A DNA stretch of 64,000 nucleotides, from assembly GCA_951217055.1 (NCBI GenBank), contig OX578277.1, positions 14,935,218 to 14,999,217 of the forward strand. The letters run 5' to 3'. Shown here one piece after another: positions 55,273 through 64,000 of the stretch. The DNA is from Gerris lacustris (lineage: Eukaryota; Arthropoda; Insecta; Hemiptera; Gerridae). A program made the position numbers and the translations under genes. A model generated the notes under the pieces. That model was not told where the DNA came from and ran no database searches. It saw nothing but the letters and a program-made list of their open reading frames with translations. Each line of letters begins with the position of its first letter. Positions within the stretch are counted from its first letter, which is position 1.

Positions 55273-55779
55273 TATAGTAGTTAACCAAAATCAACGTAAT
55301 TTAAAATTAAGGTCATTGGTCATTAATAGTGAACTCAAGTTATTCATAAAATGTTTTTTGCTTGGGTATCAATATTTTCTTTCAACTGCAATAAAATATG
55401 ATTTATTTTCTTACAGAATTATAATTTAGCTCTTATTAAACATTTTGGCCACCACTTCAAGGCTACAATCTTGATCTAGCTGAACAAACAGTTTAAATTG
55501 TTTATTTTTCTGATTGAATGATTTAATAAACATGAGAGCGTCAATGTGGTATCATATGAAATAATTAACCTCACTACTAAATATTATGATGTCGTTTCAT
55601 CTAAATCAATATTGCTGAAGTCAATAGTATCTACTGAAGTCAAAATAAATTATGCTCATAAGTATATTGTTTTCAAAATTGTGTAAAAAGGTATAGGTCA
55701 TAGAATAAAATTGTTTGCTTCACATTAGTTGATCAAATCTTGTTAATATTATCTCGGTTCATCGACTACTATTATCGTT
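55273..55779. other. AT-rich stretch
   Basis: No gene or repeat boundary is recognised. Confidence 0.5.
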
Positions 55780-56840
55780 TCCTTTGAGTCTCCGATTTAA
55801 AAAATTTCAAAACAAAAATAGACGTTAAAAACATTATTGGTCCCTTGTCTGTTTGTCTGTCGTTCAATTTTTGCAAACCAAAGTCCGATTTTATTAAAAC
55901 TTAGATAGTATAGGCTAAGTTTCAACCTTCTGCCCCATTTGTTTATTTTTCTATATGCGTACGCGTACATAGATATTTTTATTTACACCTATATCTTCAA
56001 AAGTACGGTACTCATCTGATTTTTAGGGATTTGTAGATACTTGTGTAGATACTTCTCAAAACCCTTATGTCGAGGGTGATATGTGTCCGTCGCTCTTTGG
56101 TTCATAGGGCCTGAAACGTTTAAGCTGTACCACTTAAGCAAAAGTGCTGAACCTTTTCAGAACTTTTGCTGAAATTTGAAACACTGGTGCAACTTTTTGA
56201 CCCAACCACAGGAAAAATATACAGAAGTTAAAAATTAAATATGTGCATGCGCAGTTAGCAAAATGTGGTAAACTCAAAAATTTATGTTTTTAATTTTCGA
56301 GTGAGGTATCAAAAGAAAGCTGCTGAAGAGAAGGGCACAAATATATATTATATCCTTTTTTAAATTTTGCATTTTTTTTATTGGTTTTATAAGTCAAAGT
56401 ATACCCAAAAAACACCCCCCCCCCCCCCCCCCAAGCACTATATAACGGCTGGTTCTAAAATTTTGAAATAATTCATGGTTATACCATATAGTGGGGCGAT
56501 GAAAATTTTATGAATAAATGTAATTTATCTTGTCGTTATTACCGATAAAAAAAACATTGTGACCCCCCGGGGGATCGAAACCGGGACCCTTGAGATCAGA
56601 GAAAAAATATCATAATTACATAACGGGTATGCTTAATCATCTACAAAACCCAAAAAGTACTTGGACGCAAGTACTTCCCGGTTATTTTTAAGAAATTTGG
56701 ATGGTTTGTCGGAAATGGCCTGATGAAAGAAATATTGGTAAATTGAAATTGATACCATTATTCGTGAAATAACCAAATAATTTTGACAGATTTAATAACA
56801 TTGACATATGTAAAAAAGAAGGGGCAATCAATTAAAGAAA
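55780..56840 (+). mobile_element. Family B element, copy 6, interrupted by family J
   Basis: Left part 55780-56019 holds CCTTTGAGTCTCCGATTTAA, a GTCTGTTTGTCTGTCG stretch and ATCTTCAAAAGTACGG. It resumes after family J as TTTTTAAGAAATTTGGATGG (56685). Comparison with uninterrupted copies (CTGATTTTTATAAAATTTGG at 52.2 kb) places the insertion inside TTTTTA. Confidence 0.7.
56020..56690 (+). mobile_element. Family J element, copy 2, single-unit form, nested in family B
   Basis: Ends TTTTTAGGGATTTGTAGA and TCTACAAAACCCAAAAA, then AAGTACTTGGACGCAAGTAC. It has only one internal unit, with a C run (56415-56432) and the same minus-strand T-arm-like stretch (about 56565-56590). Comparison with copy 1 shows copy 1 gained units. 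Confidence 0.8.
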
Positions 56841-57440
56841 TTATACACAATACTGGAACAATAATGGGTTAATAGGGCGTTTAAGCATACATGCGGCCTA
56901 TTTAAGATTGTCAACTTGGTTGGCAACTATGTTAACAACCAAGATGACAATATTTAACTCAGACATTGCTTTTTTTACAAATTTGTTACCGAGTTTATAG
57001 TTTGTCAAAGATTTTTTGTGTTTTAAATGAGTGAAGATTGTCATATTTTGTTATGAATGTTATCATGAATTATATGAAGAAGAGGCTCCATATTAAATAG
57101 CCAATATTTAAATAGCTAAATTAAATAGCCAATATTTAATTCAAAACAATTTCCATCACTTTAATTTTTCGTCTTCTATGTAAACTGATAGCTGCCAAAT
57201 AAATTTAAATAAAGTTTTTATTTCAGAACCCAAATAATAGTTGGTGACTTGTATTAAATTTAAAAAAAAGTTTTAAATCTCTAGACCACAATAATCCCCA
57301 ATTAATAGTTTTAAACAAATAAGGCGCGCTTTTCGCAGGTTTCGGTACGATTAAGTTAAAATATTTAAGTGTAAAATTTGAATAGTTGCATATTCTTTTT
57401 CTACACTTCAAGACCTTTAAATAATTGATGTATAACATGT
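56841..57440. other. AT-rich stretch
   Basis: The string AAATAGCCAATATTTAA is tandemly repeated near 57097 and 57122. No gene was recognised. Confidence 0.45.
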
Positions 57441-57700
57441 CATGGTGACTAAAATCTTTTTTTAGTCGCTCGCCATATTGGCCGCCATCTTGGAAATATC
57501 AAGTATGAAAACTCCACGCAGTGTCCAGTTGTCACAAATGCCGAGATTCACCTGTGTGCCGAATTTCCATGTTCCTAGCTGTAGCAGTTTATGAATTGAA
57601 ACATGCCAACGGATAGACAGACAGACAGACAGAACCGTTATACAAGGTTCATTTTCGTACTTGTTACAGAAACCTAAAATGCATTGAGCTGAAACCACAT
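57441..57700. repeat. Block with GCCGCCATCTTGG and GACAGACAGACA
   Basis: Contains GCCATATTGGCCGCCATCTT, TGTGTGCCGAATTTCCATGT and a (GACA)n run (about 57616-57632), in the same order as the core motif plus GACA tract in families B, C, D and I. Only one copy is seen here, so its edges are unknown. Confidence 0.45.
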
Positions 57701-58274
57701 TAAGAATTAGTAATGTTGCGAAAGTCAGATCAACCTGTTGGTATATTCAGACCTCATACCATAATTGTGGTTTGAATCATTACCATATTGTACGCAAGTA
57801 ATAAGACTTGTGCACTCCTTTCACATCCTAATTCGCAGGAGAACTAACAAATCTAAATGAGTGAAACCTTCTAGCATTTTGTATGCTTGAGAAATTGATC
57901 TTTTAAGACTAATAAATTATCGTACCTTATAACAGTTTATTGTACGGTAGGTCAAGATCGTACACGACCGTAACTTATAACAACGAATAATTGTAAAAGA
58001 AGATTATTTCGTAATTTTATTTATTTTTTAACGTAGATTCGATCTTTTGATAACCGTTATTAAATTATTAAGGTTACATTTTTAACCTCGAATCTCTAAT
58101 ATTTCCAAATATGTTTCGTGTAAGTGAGATACCCTTCTAGCAACCTTGGTATCTTTTAAAATCTTAGTTAAAATGATTGAAAATCGATGTAAGTTAATTA
58201 ATACCTTTCAGTTTGTATTATACATTTTTTTAAGGAATTTTCATTCATAAAAATGATTCACTTTCATTTGTTTA
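57701..58274. other. AT-rich stretch
   Basis: No gene or repeat boundary is recognised. Confidence 0.5.
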
Positions 58275-58405
58275 GTTTGTCATATAAAGAGAAAGTATTG
58301 TGATGGCGTGAAAATTAGATTTTGAGATTTTGATAAATTCATACGTCTGTCTGTCATCTGTGTGGTCGCATGGAGCCTAAACTACGAAATTTGGCATAAA
58401 TACGG

Positions 58406-59428
58406 AAGGTATTTATTGGAATAAAAGTCCTGTTGTTGAAGAACGATTTATTATTTTTATTTTTAACACCCAGGGAACCTGAGAAATAAAAAAATAGTAT
58501 ATTATGTTACAAGGCTGTGAAGTGAGTTTTTTCTTTACCGCGGCAAAGAATTTTTTCTTTACGGTAAAGAAAAAACACTTCAAAGTCGCGTAGCATATGC
58601 TATTTTTTCCGAGGTAGCAGACAATGAAAAAACATTAAATATTAATCACTAATCAATATTATAATAATAACAAATATTAGTACATACTTAAGACTTAAAA
58701 AAAGAAACCTTAAAATGAGGTTACACTATAAGAAAAGACAAATAAAACGCATTGACATCTAGCGGATTTTTATCGTACTAGAAGCATTTCTACAAAGACT
58801 GCAGCACTACTAACGGAAGTTTTGACAACTACCCGCTGTAAAGAAAAAATCTTTTAGTGCCTAGGACGTAAAAGATTTTTTCTTTACAGCTAGGAGTAAT
58901 GAAAAGATTTTTTAAGTCCACGTAATGAAAAAATGGATTTTAGCTATGTTTTTTAGGCTCTAAAGTTACTATTTCACAGCCTACCACGGAAAAAAAACTT
59001 TTATTTTATAATTACCATTATACCATACGTTAAACCTTTAGTCCTTTTCTTAGATGTTTAAGTTTGGACATTGAACAGGACTTATTTTTTCTTTGAAGAT
59101 CCCTTAAAAAAATCCCCTCTCTCTGTCTCATCTGTTTTGGTTCCACTCACTTGTTCACTGCCATCCTAACTGTTTAGGCATTATGTCCAATTTTGTTTTA
59201 GTTTTTCATTTTTCAATGCTCACATATTCTTTTAATTTTAATTTAATTTATTGTCACACTCTTTTGCATTTTCAGTTCGAATTATTTTTGTTGTTTCCTA
59301 ATTTTAGTCTAGCATTATCTATTTTTCTCTTTTATGTATTTGTAGATTACCCTCAGGTTCCCAGGGCGAAAGCTTTGATGCAATAAAAAATCGTTGAACA
59401 ACAGGACTTTTATTCCAATAAATACCTT
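58406..59428. mobile_element. TIR element (~1.02 kb) nested in family I
   Basis: AAGGTATTTATTGGAATAAA... and its complement pair perfectly for 32 bases, then with small gaps for about 90 bases in all (to GGGAACCTGAG at about 58474-58484 and CTCAGGTTCCC at about 59352-59362). About 45 bases of unrelated sequence lie between the right TIR and the resumed family I. No transposase is recognisable; a frame at 59183-59386 is of ordinary AT-rich composition. Confidence 0.75.
58496..58995. mobile_element. Foldback with 15-bp and 22-bp hairpins, inside the nested element
   Basis: AAGGCTGTGAAG (about 58513) and TTCACAGCC (about 58974) are inverted ends. Two strong hairpins lie inside: GTTTTTTCTTTACCG / CGGTAAAGAAAAAAC (about 58527-58579), and a perfect 22-bp stem with a 12-base loop (58835-58856 with 58869-58890; the left half starts GCTGTAAAGAAAAAATCTTT). 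No coding capacity. Confidence 0.6.
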
Positions 59429-59835
59429 TGCCTCAGTTTGAAATTCTAAAGAAGTCCACTATACATCTCTATAATTTGGCATACATGTTCAGAAAAATCA
59501 TATCCCGAGGCAAAATCGAGAATGATTTTAGCTCCAAATTTAGGGTCGCTACACCCCAAATACTCTAAAATACGTGAAAAAAAAATTTCTCGAATACAGT
59601 TTCAACAATTTTTCATTAAAAAATTCTAAAATGTTGTCCATTTAAATACGAATCCAACTATATAAAAGCCGTTTTCCGGAAAAAAATTGTACCTCTAAAC
59701 ATGGACGGAGAGTGGAGGAAGTTATTTCTTTGGTAAATTTTGATAAAATGTTAAATAATAATGTTAAACTTATAAATGGCAAACACTGGGCTAAGAAATG
59801 ATGAACTCGCTCATGTGAAAGTTTGTCTTAGTGTC

Positions 59836-60365
59836 TCGGACCGATTTTTATTAATAATATTTTTTTATAAGATTTCATATCTCAATTTGAAATAATTTGT
59901 CATAACTTGGGTGATATAGTTTCTGTTTTAAAGTTATTGTAAAAGTCTGTTCCCCCCCCCCCCCCCCCCCCCCCCCAACGTTATAAATATATATTTATGC
60001 CTATCAACGTTGAGAAAAAATTTTAGTTTTAAAGCACAGAAATGTCAAGCGTTTGAAGCTTTTTTAAACTTAGCTTTTTAAGATCGGTTGACAAACTGAC
60101 ATAGAGCGTGGAAGGTTTTATATTCGAAGAAAAACTATACTGGAAATTTTATTTTTAAGTTTTTGACTTGTACTTATGTTAATACCGATATTGAATATAA
60201 TATACTTTGATGAACTGTCACGGTACCGTGAAAAGCTCTACATCGTATGCTAAGTTAAATAAACAATTAAAATTATTCCATTATTCAGGTGGTATAGTGT
60301 ATAGCTTTAAAATTATTTTAAATCACTGGTTAAACCTTAAAGAATTTTAGTTTTTAGTATACGTA

Positions 60366-60366
<1 letters not shown>
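59836..60366. other. AT-rich stretch with the longest C run
   Basis: A 25-base C run at 59952-59976. No gene was recognised. Confidence 0.5.

Positions 60367-60446
<80 letters not shown>
60367..60446. repeat. (TA)n microsatellite, left of mariner-like element
   Basis: About 40 TA units. The continuation to 62465 on the other side shows that the element inserted within one TA tract. Confidence 0.95.
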
Positions 60447-60449
<3 letters not shown>

Positions 60450-62418
60450 GGTGTTCCGCATAAGTACCTACAGAGAAAAACCTATGAATCTGCATCAAAT
60501 TTCTGACAAAAAATGTCAAGTAACCTTGGGTCCTACGGACCTTCGTTTTCGAGATATATTGATATATCGATTTTTTTATTTAGGTCATGTTTTTAGCCAT
60601 AAACTACGTAATAAATAAAAATCTAAATAAGATAGAAAGATGCAGTTTGTAAAGAGCATTAAATTTTCTTTAAGAAATCACTACTTTTAGTACTTAATAC
60701 GTTTATAAACTTAGTGATAATGCAAGAAAAACATTAAAATTGGAAATTATATAAAATGTTTATACAACTTGGAGCTTCCATAACTTCTATATTTTTATAC
60801 CTATTGTAATGTATAAAATGTTTAAAAAACTGCGCAATTTTATAAGCTTTAATATATAGTGGAAAAACTATTTGGAAATCCACTTATTAAGTAACAGCTC
60901 TATGAATTTTCTGCAATTTTAAAATTAAAATTTGATTGTTTTCTTTTCATATGCTGGCGCGGTAGTGTCTGAAGAATAGCAGGGGGTCTGCTCGTGAGTA
61001 TGCGAGGCAGTTCCAAACAGACGACATCTTTCCTATTATATTTTTCAAGTTATCGAAAGAAGATGCCGGACAACAGGCACTGTTGATTGGTTACTGATCC
61101 TAGGACTAGTATTAGAAGGGCTTCGGCTGTATTGGGAATTCCAGGGATGTAGATTTTTAGAATTTTGAAAAGAAAAAGAAATCATCTCTTCCCTAGTATA
61201 CACAATTGTTCTGTATAAAATACTTTTTACTAGGTCCCCCATCCACCTATTCATTGGATCCAACTGCAGTTTGATGGGACACCCATCCAACTGCAGGTAC
61301 ATGCTGATTCTTAAATCAAGTGGTAAGTCCTCAATTAATCCAATAAATTAACTTTCTAAAAAGTTTAAAAATATTTCACCATTAAGGCGTCCAACTAAGA
61401 CGTAAAAAATTAGGTCCAACTATTCTGAGACCAATAATACCAGCTCACACATTTACAGAAAACTGGGGCTTAAAATGTTGCCGCCTCGGTAAATGCGGAT
61501 TTGCAATAAACCATGTATGAGTGTTGTGAAAATTAATAGCACCAGCTCTTTTAAGAAGGGACTCGTCTATCCAAAAAATAAAATGTGACACAGTTCTTTG
61601 TAATATCCAATCCCAATACCCCCGCAGCACCCTCGCATTAAAGTCAGCTATGGTCAGCTCCTAGACGGGAGTGACATGGAAGGCACAGTTGAATCTTCCC
61701 TTCTAATACTGGTCCTAGGATCAGTAACCAATCAACAATGCCTGTTGTTCAGCATCTTCTTTCGATAACTTGAAAAATGTAATAGGAAAGATGTCGTCTG
61801 TATGGAACTGCCTCGCATACTCACAAGCAGACCCCCTGCTATTCTTCAGACACTACCGCGCCAGCATATGAAAAGAAAACAATCACATTTTAATTTTAAA
61901 ATTGCAGTAAATTCTTAGAGCTGTTACTTAATAAGTGGATTTCCAAATAGTTTTTCTACTATTTCTCTATGAAAACTTAAGTAAACTATAGACAACGCTA
62001 TATCAAATTAAAGCTTATAAAATTGCGCAGTTTTTTAAACATTTTAAACATTACAATAGGTATAAAAATATAGAAGTTATGGAAGCTCCAAGTTGTATAA
62101 ACATTTTATATAATTTCCAATTTTAATGTTTTTCTTGCATTATCACTAAGTTTATAAACGTATTAAGTACTAAAAGTAGTGATTTCTTAAAGACAATTTA
62201 ATGCTCTTTACGATGCTGCAAACTGCATCTTTCTATCTTATTTAGATTTTTATTTATTACGTAGTTTATGGCTAAAAACATGACCTAAATAAAAAAATCG
62301 ATATATCGATATATCTCGAAAACGAAGGTCCGTAGGACCCAAGGTTACTTGACATTTTTTGTCAGAAATTTGATGTAGATTCATAGATTTTTCTCTGTAG
62401 GTACTTATGCGGAACACC

Positions 62419-62421
<3 letters not shown>
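60447..62421. mobile_element. Mariner-like element with ~0.7-kb inverted arms
   Basis: Ends CAGGGTGTTCCGCATAAGTA and its complement, flanked by TA on both sides within a (TA)n tract. Arms (about 60447-61140 and 61690-62421) are reverse complements with some indels. The centre carries a broken mariner-like transposase on the minus strand. TIRs of about 700 bases are far longer than the usual 20-30 to few hundred bases of Tc1/mariner elements. Related CAGGGTGT ends occur in the 23.3-24.5-kb element. Confidence 0.85.
61150..61640 (-). pseudogene. Mariner-like transposase remnant (DDE domain)
   Basis: On the minus strand: WILQRTVSHFIFWIDES (about 61610-61560, with D-E of the second catalytic block), NFHNTHTWFIANPH, FSVNV then TGA where the family has W, then AGIIGLRIVGPNF. 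After decayed sequence MYLQLDGCPIK (about 61302) and NRWMGDLVKSILYRT follow. This is the FSDEA ... NVWAGIIG ... FQxDGCPAH ... NRWIG order of insect mariner-like proteins. The W-P-x-R-S-P-D-L-x-P-L-D block between NRWMG and LVKS is deleted, so the last catalytic residue is missing. Dead. Confidence 0.75.

Positions 62422-62465
<44 letters not shown>
62422..62465. repeat. (TA)n microsatellite, right of mariner-like element
   Basis: About 22 TA units, the right-hand part of the tract split by the element. Confidence 0.95.
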
Positions 62466-62468
<3 letters not shown>

Positions 62469-62694
62469 GTATGTCGATGTCGCAAAAATACCAATTTGAA
62501 AATTTAATGGATCTTCGTCTGTTCTTTTATAATATCTATTAAAGCATACATTAAGGAACACAGTACTTTCTAAATCACATCAACATCTGACATCTACTTT
62601 ATTCACAGTTACAATAAGTCAAAACCTTAAACATTAATTATCACCAATAAAATAACAAATAATAATACTAAACTAATACATGACATCTTTGGTC
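62466..62694. other. Short unassigned stretch
   Basis: No feature was recognised. Confidence 0.5.
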
Positions 62695-63075
62695 TGTGTA
62701 CACGCTTAGATACATGTTCGAATAAATCATACCCCGAGGCAAAATTGAGAAATCAATTTTAGCTTAAAATTTGAGGACGCTATCCCCTAAGAAATTTGAA
62801 AAAACTGTAAAAAAAGATTGTTTATCGAAACGATACGAATCTAACGATATGAGCCGGTTTTCCGGGAAAAAACTTGTCCCTGAGAAAGTAGCTTTAAACG
62901 TGGACGGAGAGAGACCGGGTTCGATTCCCCACCGAGAAGTTATTTTTATAATACATTTTGACGAAATGTTCGTAATAATTAAATGTATCTACGAAAACAC
63001 GAAAACTATAATAAAAGAAAAACACTGGTCTAAGTAATTATGAACTGGTATATGAGAAAGTTTGTCTAAGTTATG
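62695..63075 (+). mobile_element. Family I element, copy 5, 5'-truncated, with T-arm-like insert
   Basis: Starts at ATACATGTTCGAATAAATCA and runs to GGTATATGAGAAAGTTTGTC. Carries GGGTTCGATTCCCCACCGAG (about 62914-62933), a tRNA T-arm-like string that copies 3 and 4 lack. An 88-codon frame across it is incidental. Confidence 0.7.
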
Positions 63076-63431
63076 TTGTCTCGTTACTTTTTCAAATATC
63101 AAGTCTCTAATACATGATAGGACCCTGAGTCACCTATTATTGCGATGTTAATTAGGTGTCGGTTGGTTGGAACTGACACATTTAGGAGTTTTATATCCAA
63201 AAGTTATCAAAATATCAAATGTAGGAATAGAAGTAGGTTTATTATTTTGTTTTATCTTAATGGCAAGTTTTTAATAAGATGGTTGTCTATAAGAAAAAAA
63301 ACAGGTATACTTTGTTTAGTGCAGTACTTTTAAAATTGGATGTGTTTGGCCAAAAGAAACATTTTTTAAAGCTAGACAAAAATGATTATACTTTGGGCAC
63401 AATTAGCTTAAGGATGTAGAGGATATAAAGA
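63076..63431. other. AT-rich stretch
   Basis: No gene or repeat boundary is recognised. Confidence 0.5.
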
Positions 63432-63520
63432 AAGTCCAGTCATGCACCATGACTTAATAAGCGAATTTTCAAAGAAATCTGCGTATTATTGGCTTATGAT
63501 AATATAGGAAAATTTTGGTT
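63432..63520 (+). repeat. Family O repeat, copy 2
   Basis: AAGTCCAGTCATGCACCATG, TTAATAAGCGAATTTTCAAA and AATATAGGAAAATTTTGGTT; nearly identical to copy 3, 478 bases downstream. Confidence 0.85.
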
Positions 63521-63909
63521 TAGAATTTGCATGGGTGAAAAAAAAATTGGTTCACAGGGGTACGGGGGTACAAAAATCAAAATATTGTATATACTATTTT
63601 GATATACTATTCTACTACTACTGCATTAGGGTGCAATCAGAATCACTAACCGGTCAAGCGATCGGTCGACCGGTGATTTGTCGTGGTTAGTGTCGTGGCT
63701 AGGGAATCCAATCTCGGGATCCCGAATCCCGAGCCGATTTACCCCTACGGCAATTTTGGGATTTGAAAATTTTTACGTTTTAAGGTATTTTGACTGGTAC
63801 AAGTACTGTTTAATCAAGAGAATAATAGATTTTCTAAATAAATAATATAATTTATTTATTTATAAGTAGTGAACTAAATAAACAACCAAACAAATGACTT
63901 AAATAAACA
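63521..63909. other. Sequence between two direct family O repeats
   Basis: Holds GGGGTACGGGGGTACAAAAA (shared in part with 43.3 kb), a palindromic ACCGGTCAAGCGATCGGTCGACCGGT-like region (63650-63675, read in parts) and a perfect hairpin CTCGGGAT-CCCGA-ATCCCGAG (63704-63724). No frame of note. Confidence 0.5.
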
Positions 63910-64000
63910 AAAAGTCCAGTCATGCACCATGACTTAATGAGCGAATTTTCAAAGAAATCTGCGTATTATTGGCTTATGATAATATAGGAAAATTTTGGTT
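63910..64000 (+). repeat. Family O repeat, copy 3, cut by the window end
   Basis: Matches copy 2 base for base over most of its length and continues past the window edge, so its full extent is unknown. Confidence 0.85.

Larger units (their letters stand above)
58275..59835 (+). mobile_element. Family I element, copy 4, split by a nested element
   Basis: Left part (58275-58400) has AGAAAGTATTGTGATGGCGT and ends AAATTTGGCATA. Right part (from about 59471) restarts at AATTTGGCATACATGTTCAG and runs to ACTCGCTCATGTGAAAGTTTGTCTTAG. AATTTGGCATA is present on both sides, which may be an 11-base target duplication. It lacks the T-arm-like insert. Confidence 0.7.

Noticed and set aside
59183..59386. 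67-codon frame as a transposase of the nested TIR element
   Set aside because: A Phe/Leu-rich frame typical of T-rich DNA; no DDE or HTH pattern.

Overview
The window reads as nuclear, non-coding DNA from a repeat-rich, strongly AT-rich animal genome, most likely an arthropod and probably an insect. This is inferred from the mix of elements: a Ty3/Gypsy pol remnant, two LINE ORF2 remnants, Tc1/mariner-like, pogo-like and PIF/Harbinger elements, a tRNA-type SINE, long (TA)n runs and many short inverted-repeat families. There are no operons, no bacterial gene structure and no intact long reading frame. Most short open frames are chance frames in AT-rich DNA, microsatellites or pieces of transposons. 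The species cannot be named from sequence alone.

Layout. 0-9 kb: AT-rich DNA with a 0.6-0.7 kb inverted-repeat element in two opposite copies (3.4 and 7.5 kb), a decayed ribozyme-like inverted repeat (4.2 kb), a pogo-like element with TA target duplication (5.4-6.4 kb), a SINE and a (TA)n tract. 9-15 kb: a 29-bp minisatellite, a tandem duplication with a hairpin, and nested copies of two abundant families called A and B here. 15-20 kb: a cluster of hammerhead-ribozyme-like cores, a SINE and a family A copy. 20-24.5 kb: a LINE reverse-transcriptase remnant split by a 926-bp TIR element, a Harbinger element with a transposase remnant, and a 1.2-kb long-inverted-repeat element with a transposase HTH remnant. 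24.5-34 kb: a possible minus-strand coding exon, families B, A and I, a candidate promoter with a short first exon, a 67-bp minisatellite and a Ty3/Gypsy pol remnant.

34-44 kb: a repeat with a conserved 20-codon frame, a second LINE remnant beside a perfect 42-bp palindrome, four family A copies (two tandem), a 1.8-kb foldback with ~0.8-kb arms, a MITE with a paralogous empty site, and another paired ribozyme-like module. 44-52 kb: two copies of a hairpin-bearing repeat, one leading into a possible tyrosine-recombinase N-terminus, an inverted SINE pair, a mosaic element, a 284-bp (TA)n tract and family I. 52-64 kb: two copies of family J, one with internal tandem units and the other inserted in family B, a three-level nest at 58.3-59.8 kb, a mariner-like element with ~0.7-kb inverted arms inserted in (TA)n, and a repeated 90-bp sequence at the right edge.

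No active gene network can be described. What organises the window is nesting. Autonomous elements survive only as broken fragments, while short inverted-repeat derivatives of several superfamilies dominate. The most unusual signal is a set of modules with CUGANGA-stem-GAAA (hammerhead-like) cores. Four of these are arranged as inverted pairs, a type of motif known from Penelope-like elements. Family labels A-O and the coordinates of repeat edges are mine, from reading by eye; edges are good to about 5-30 bases.
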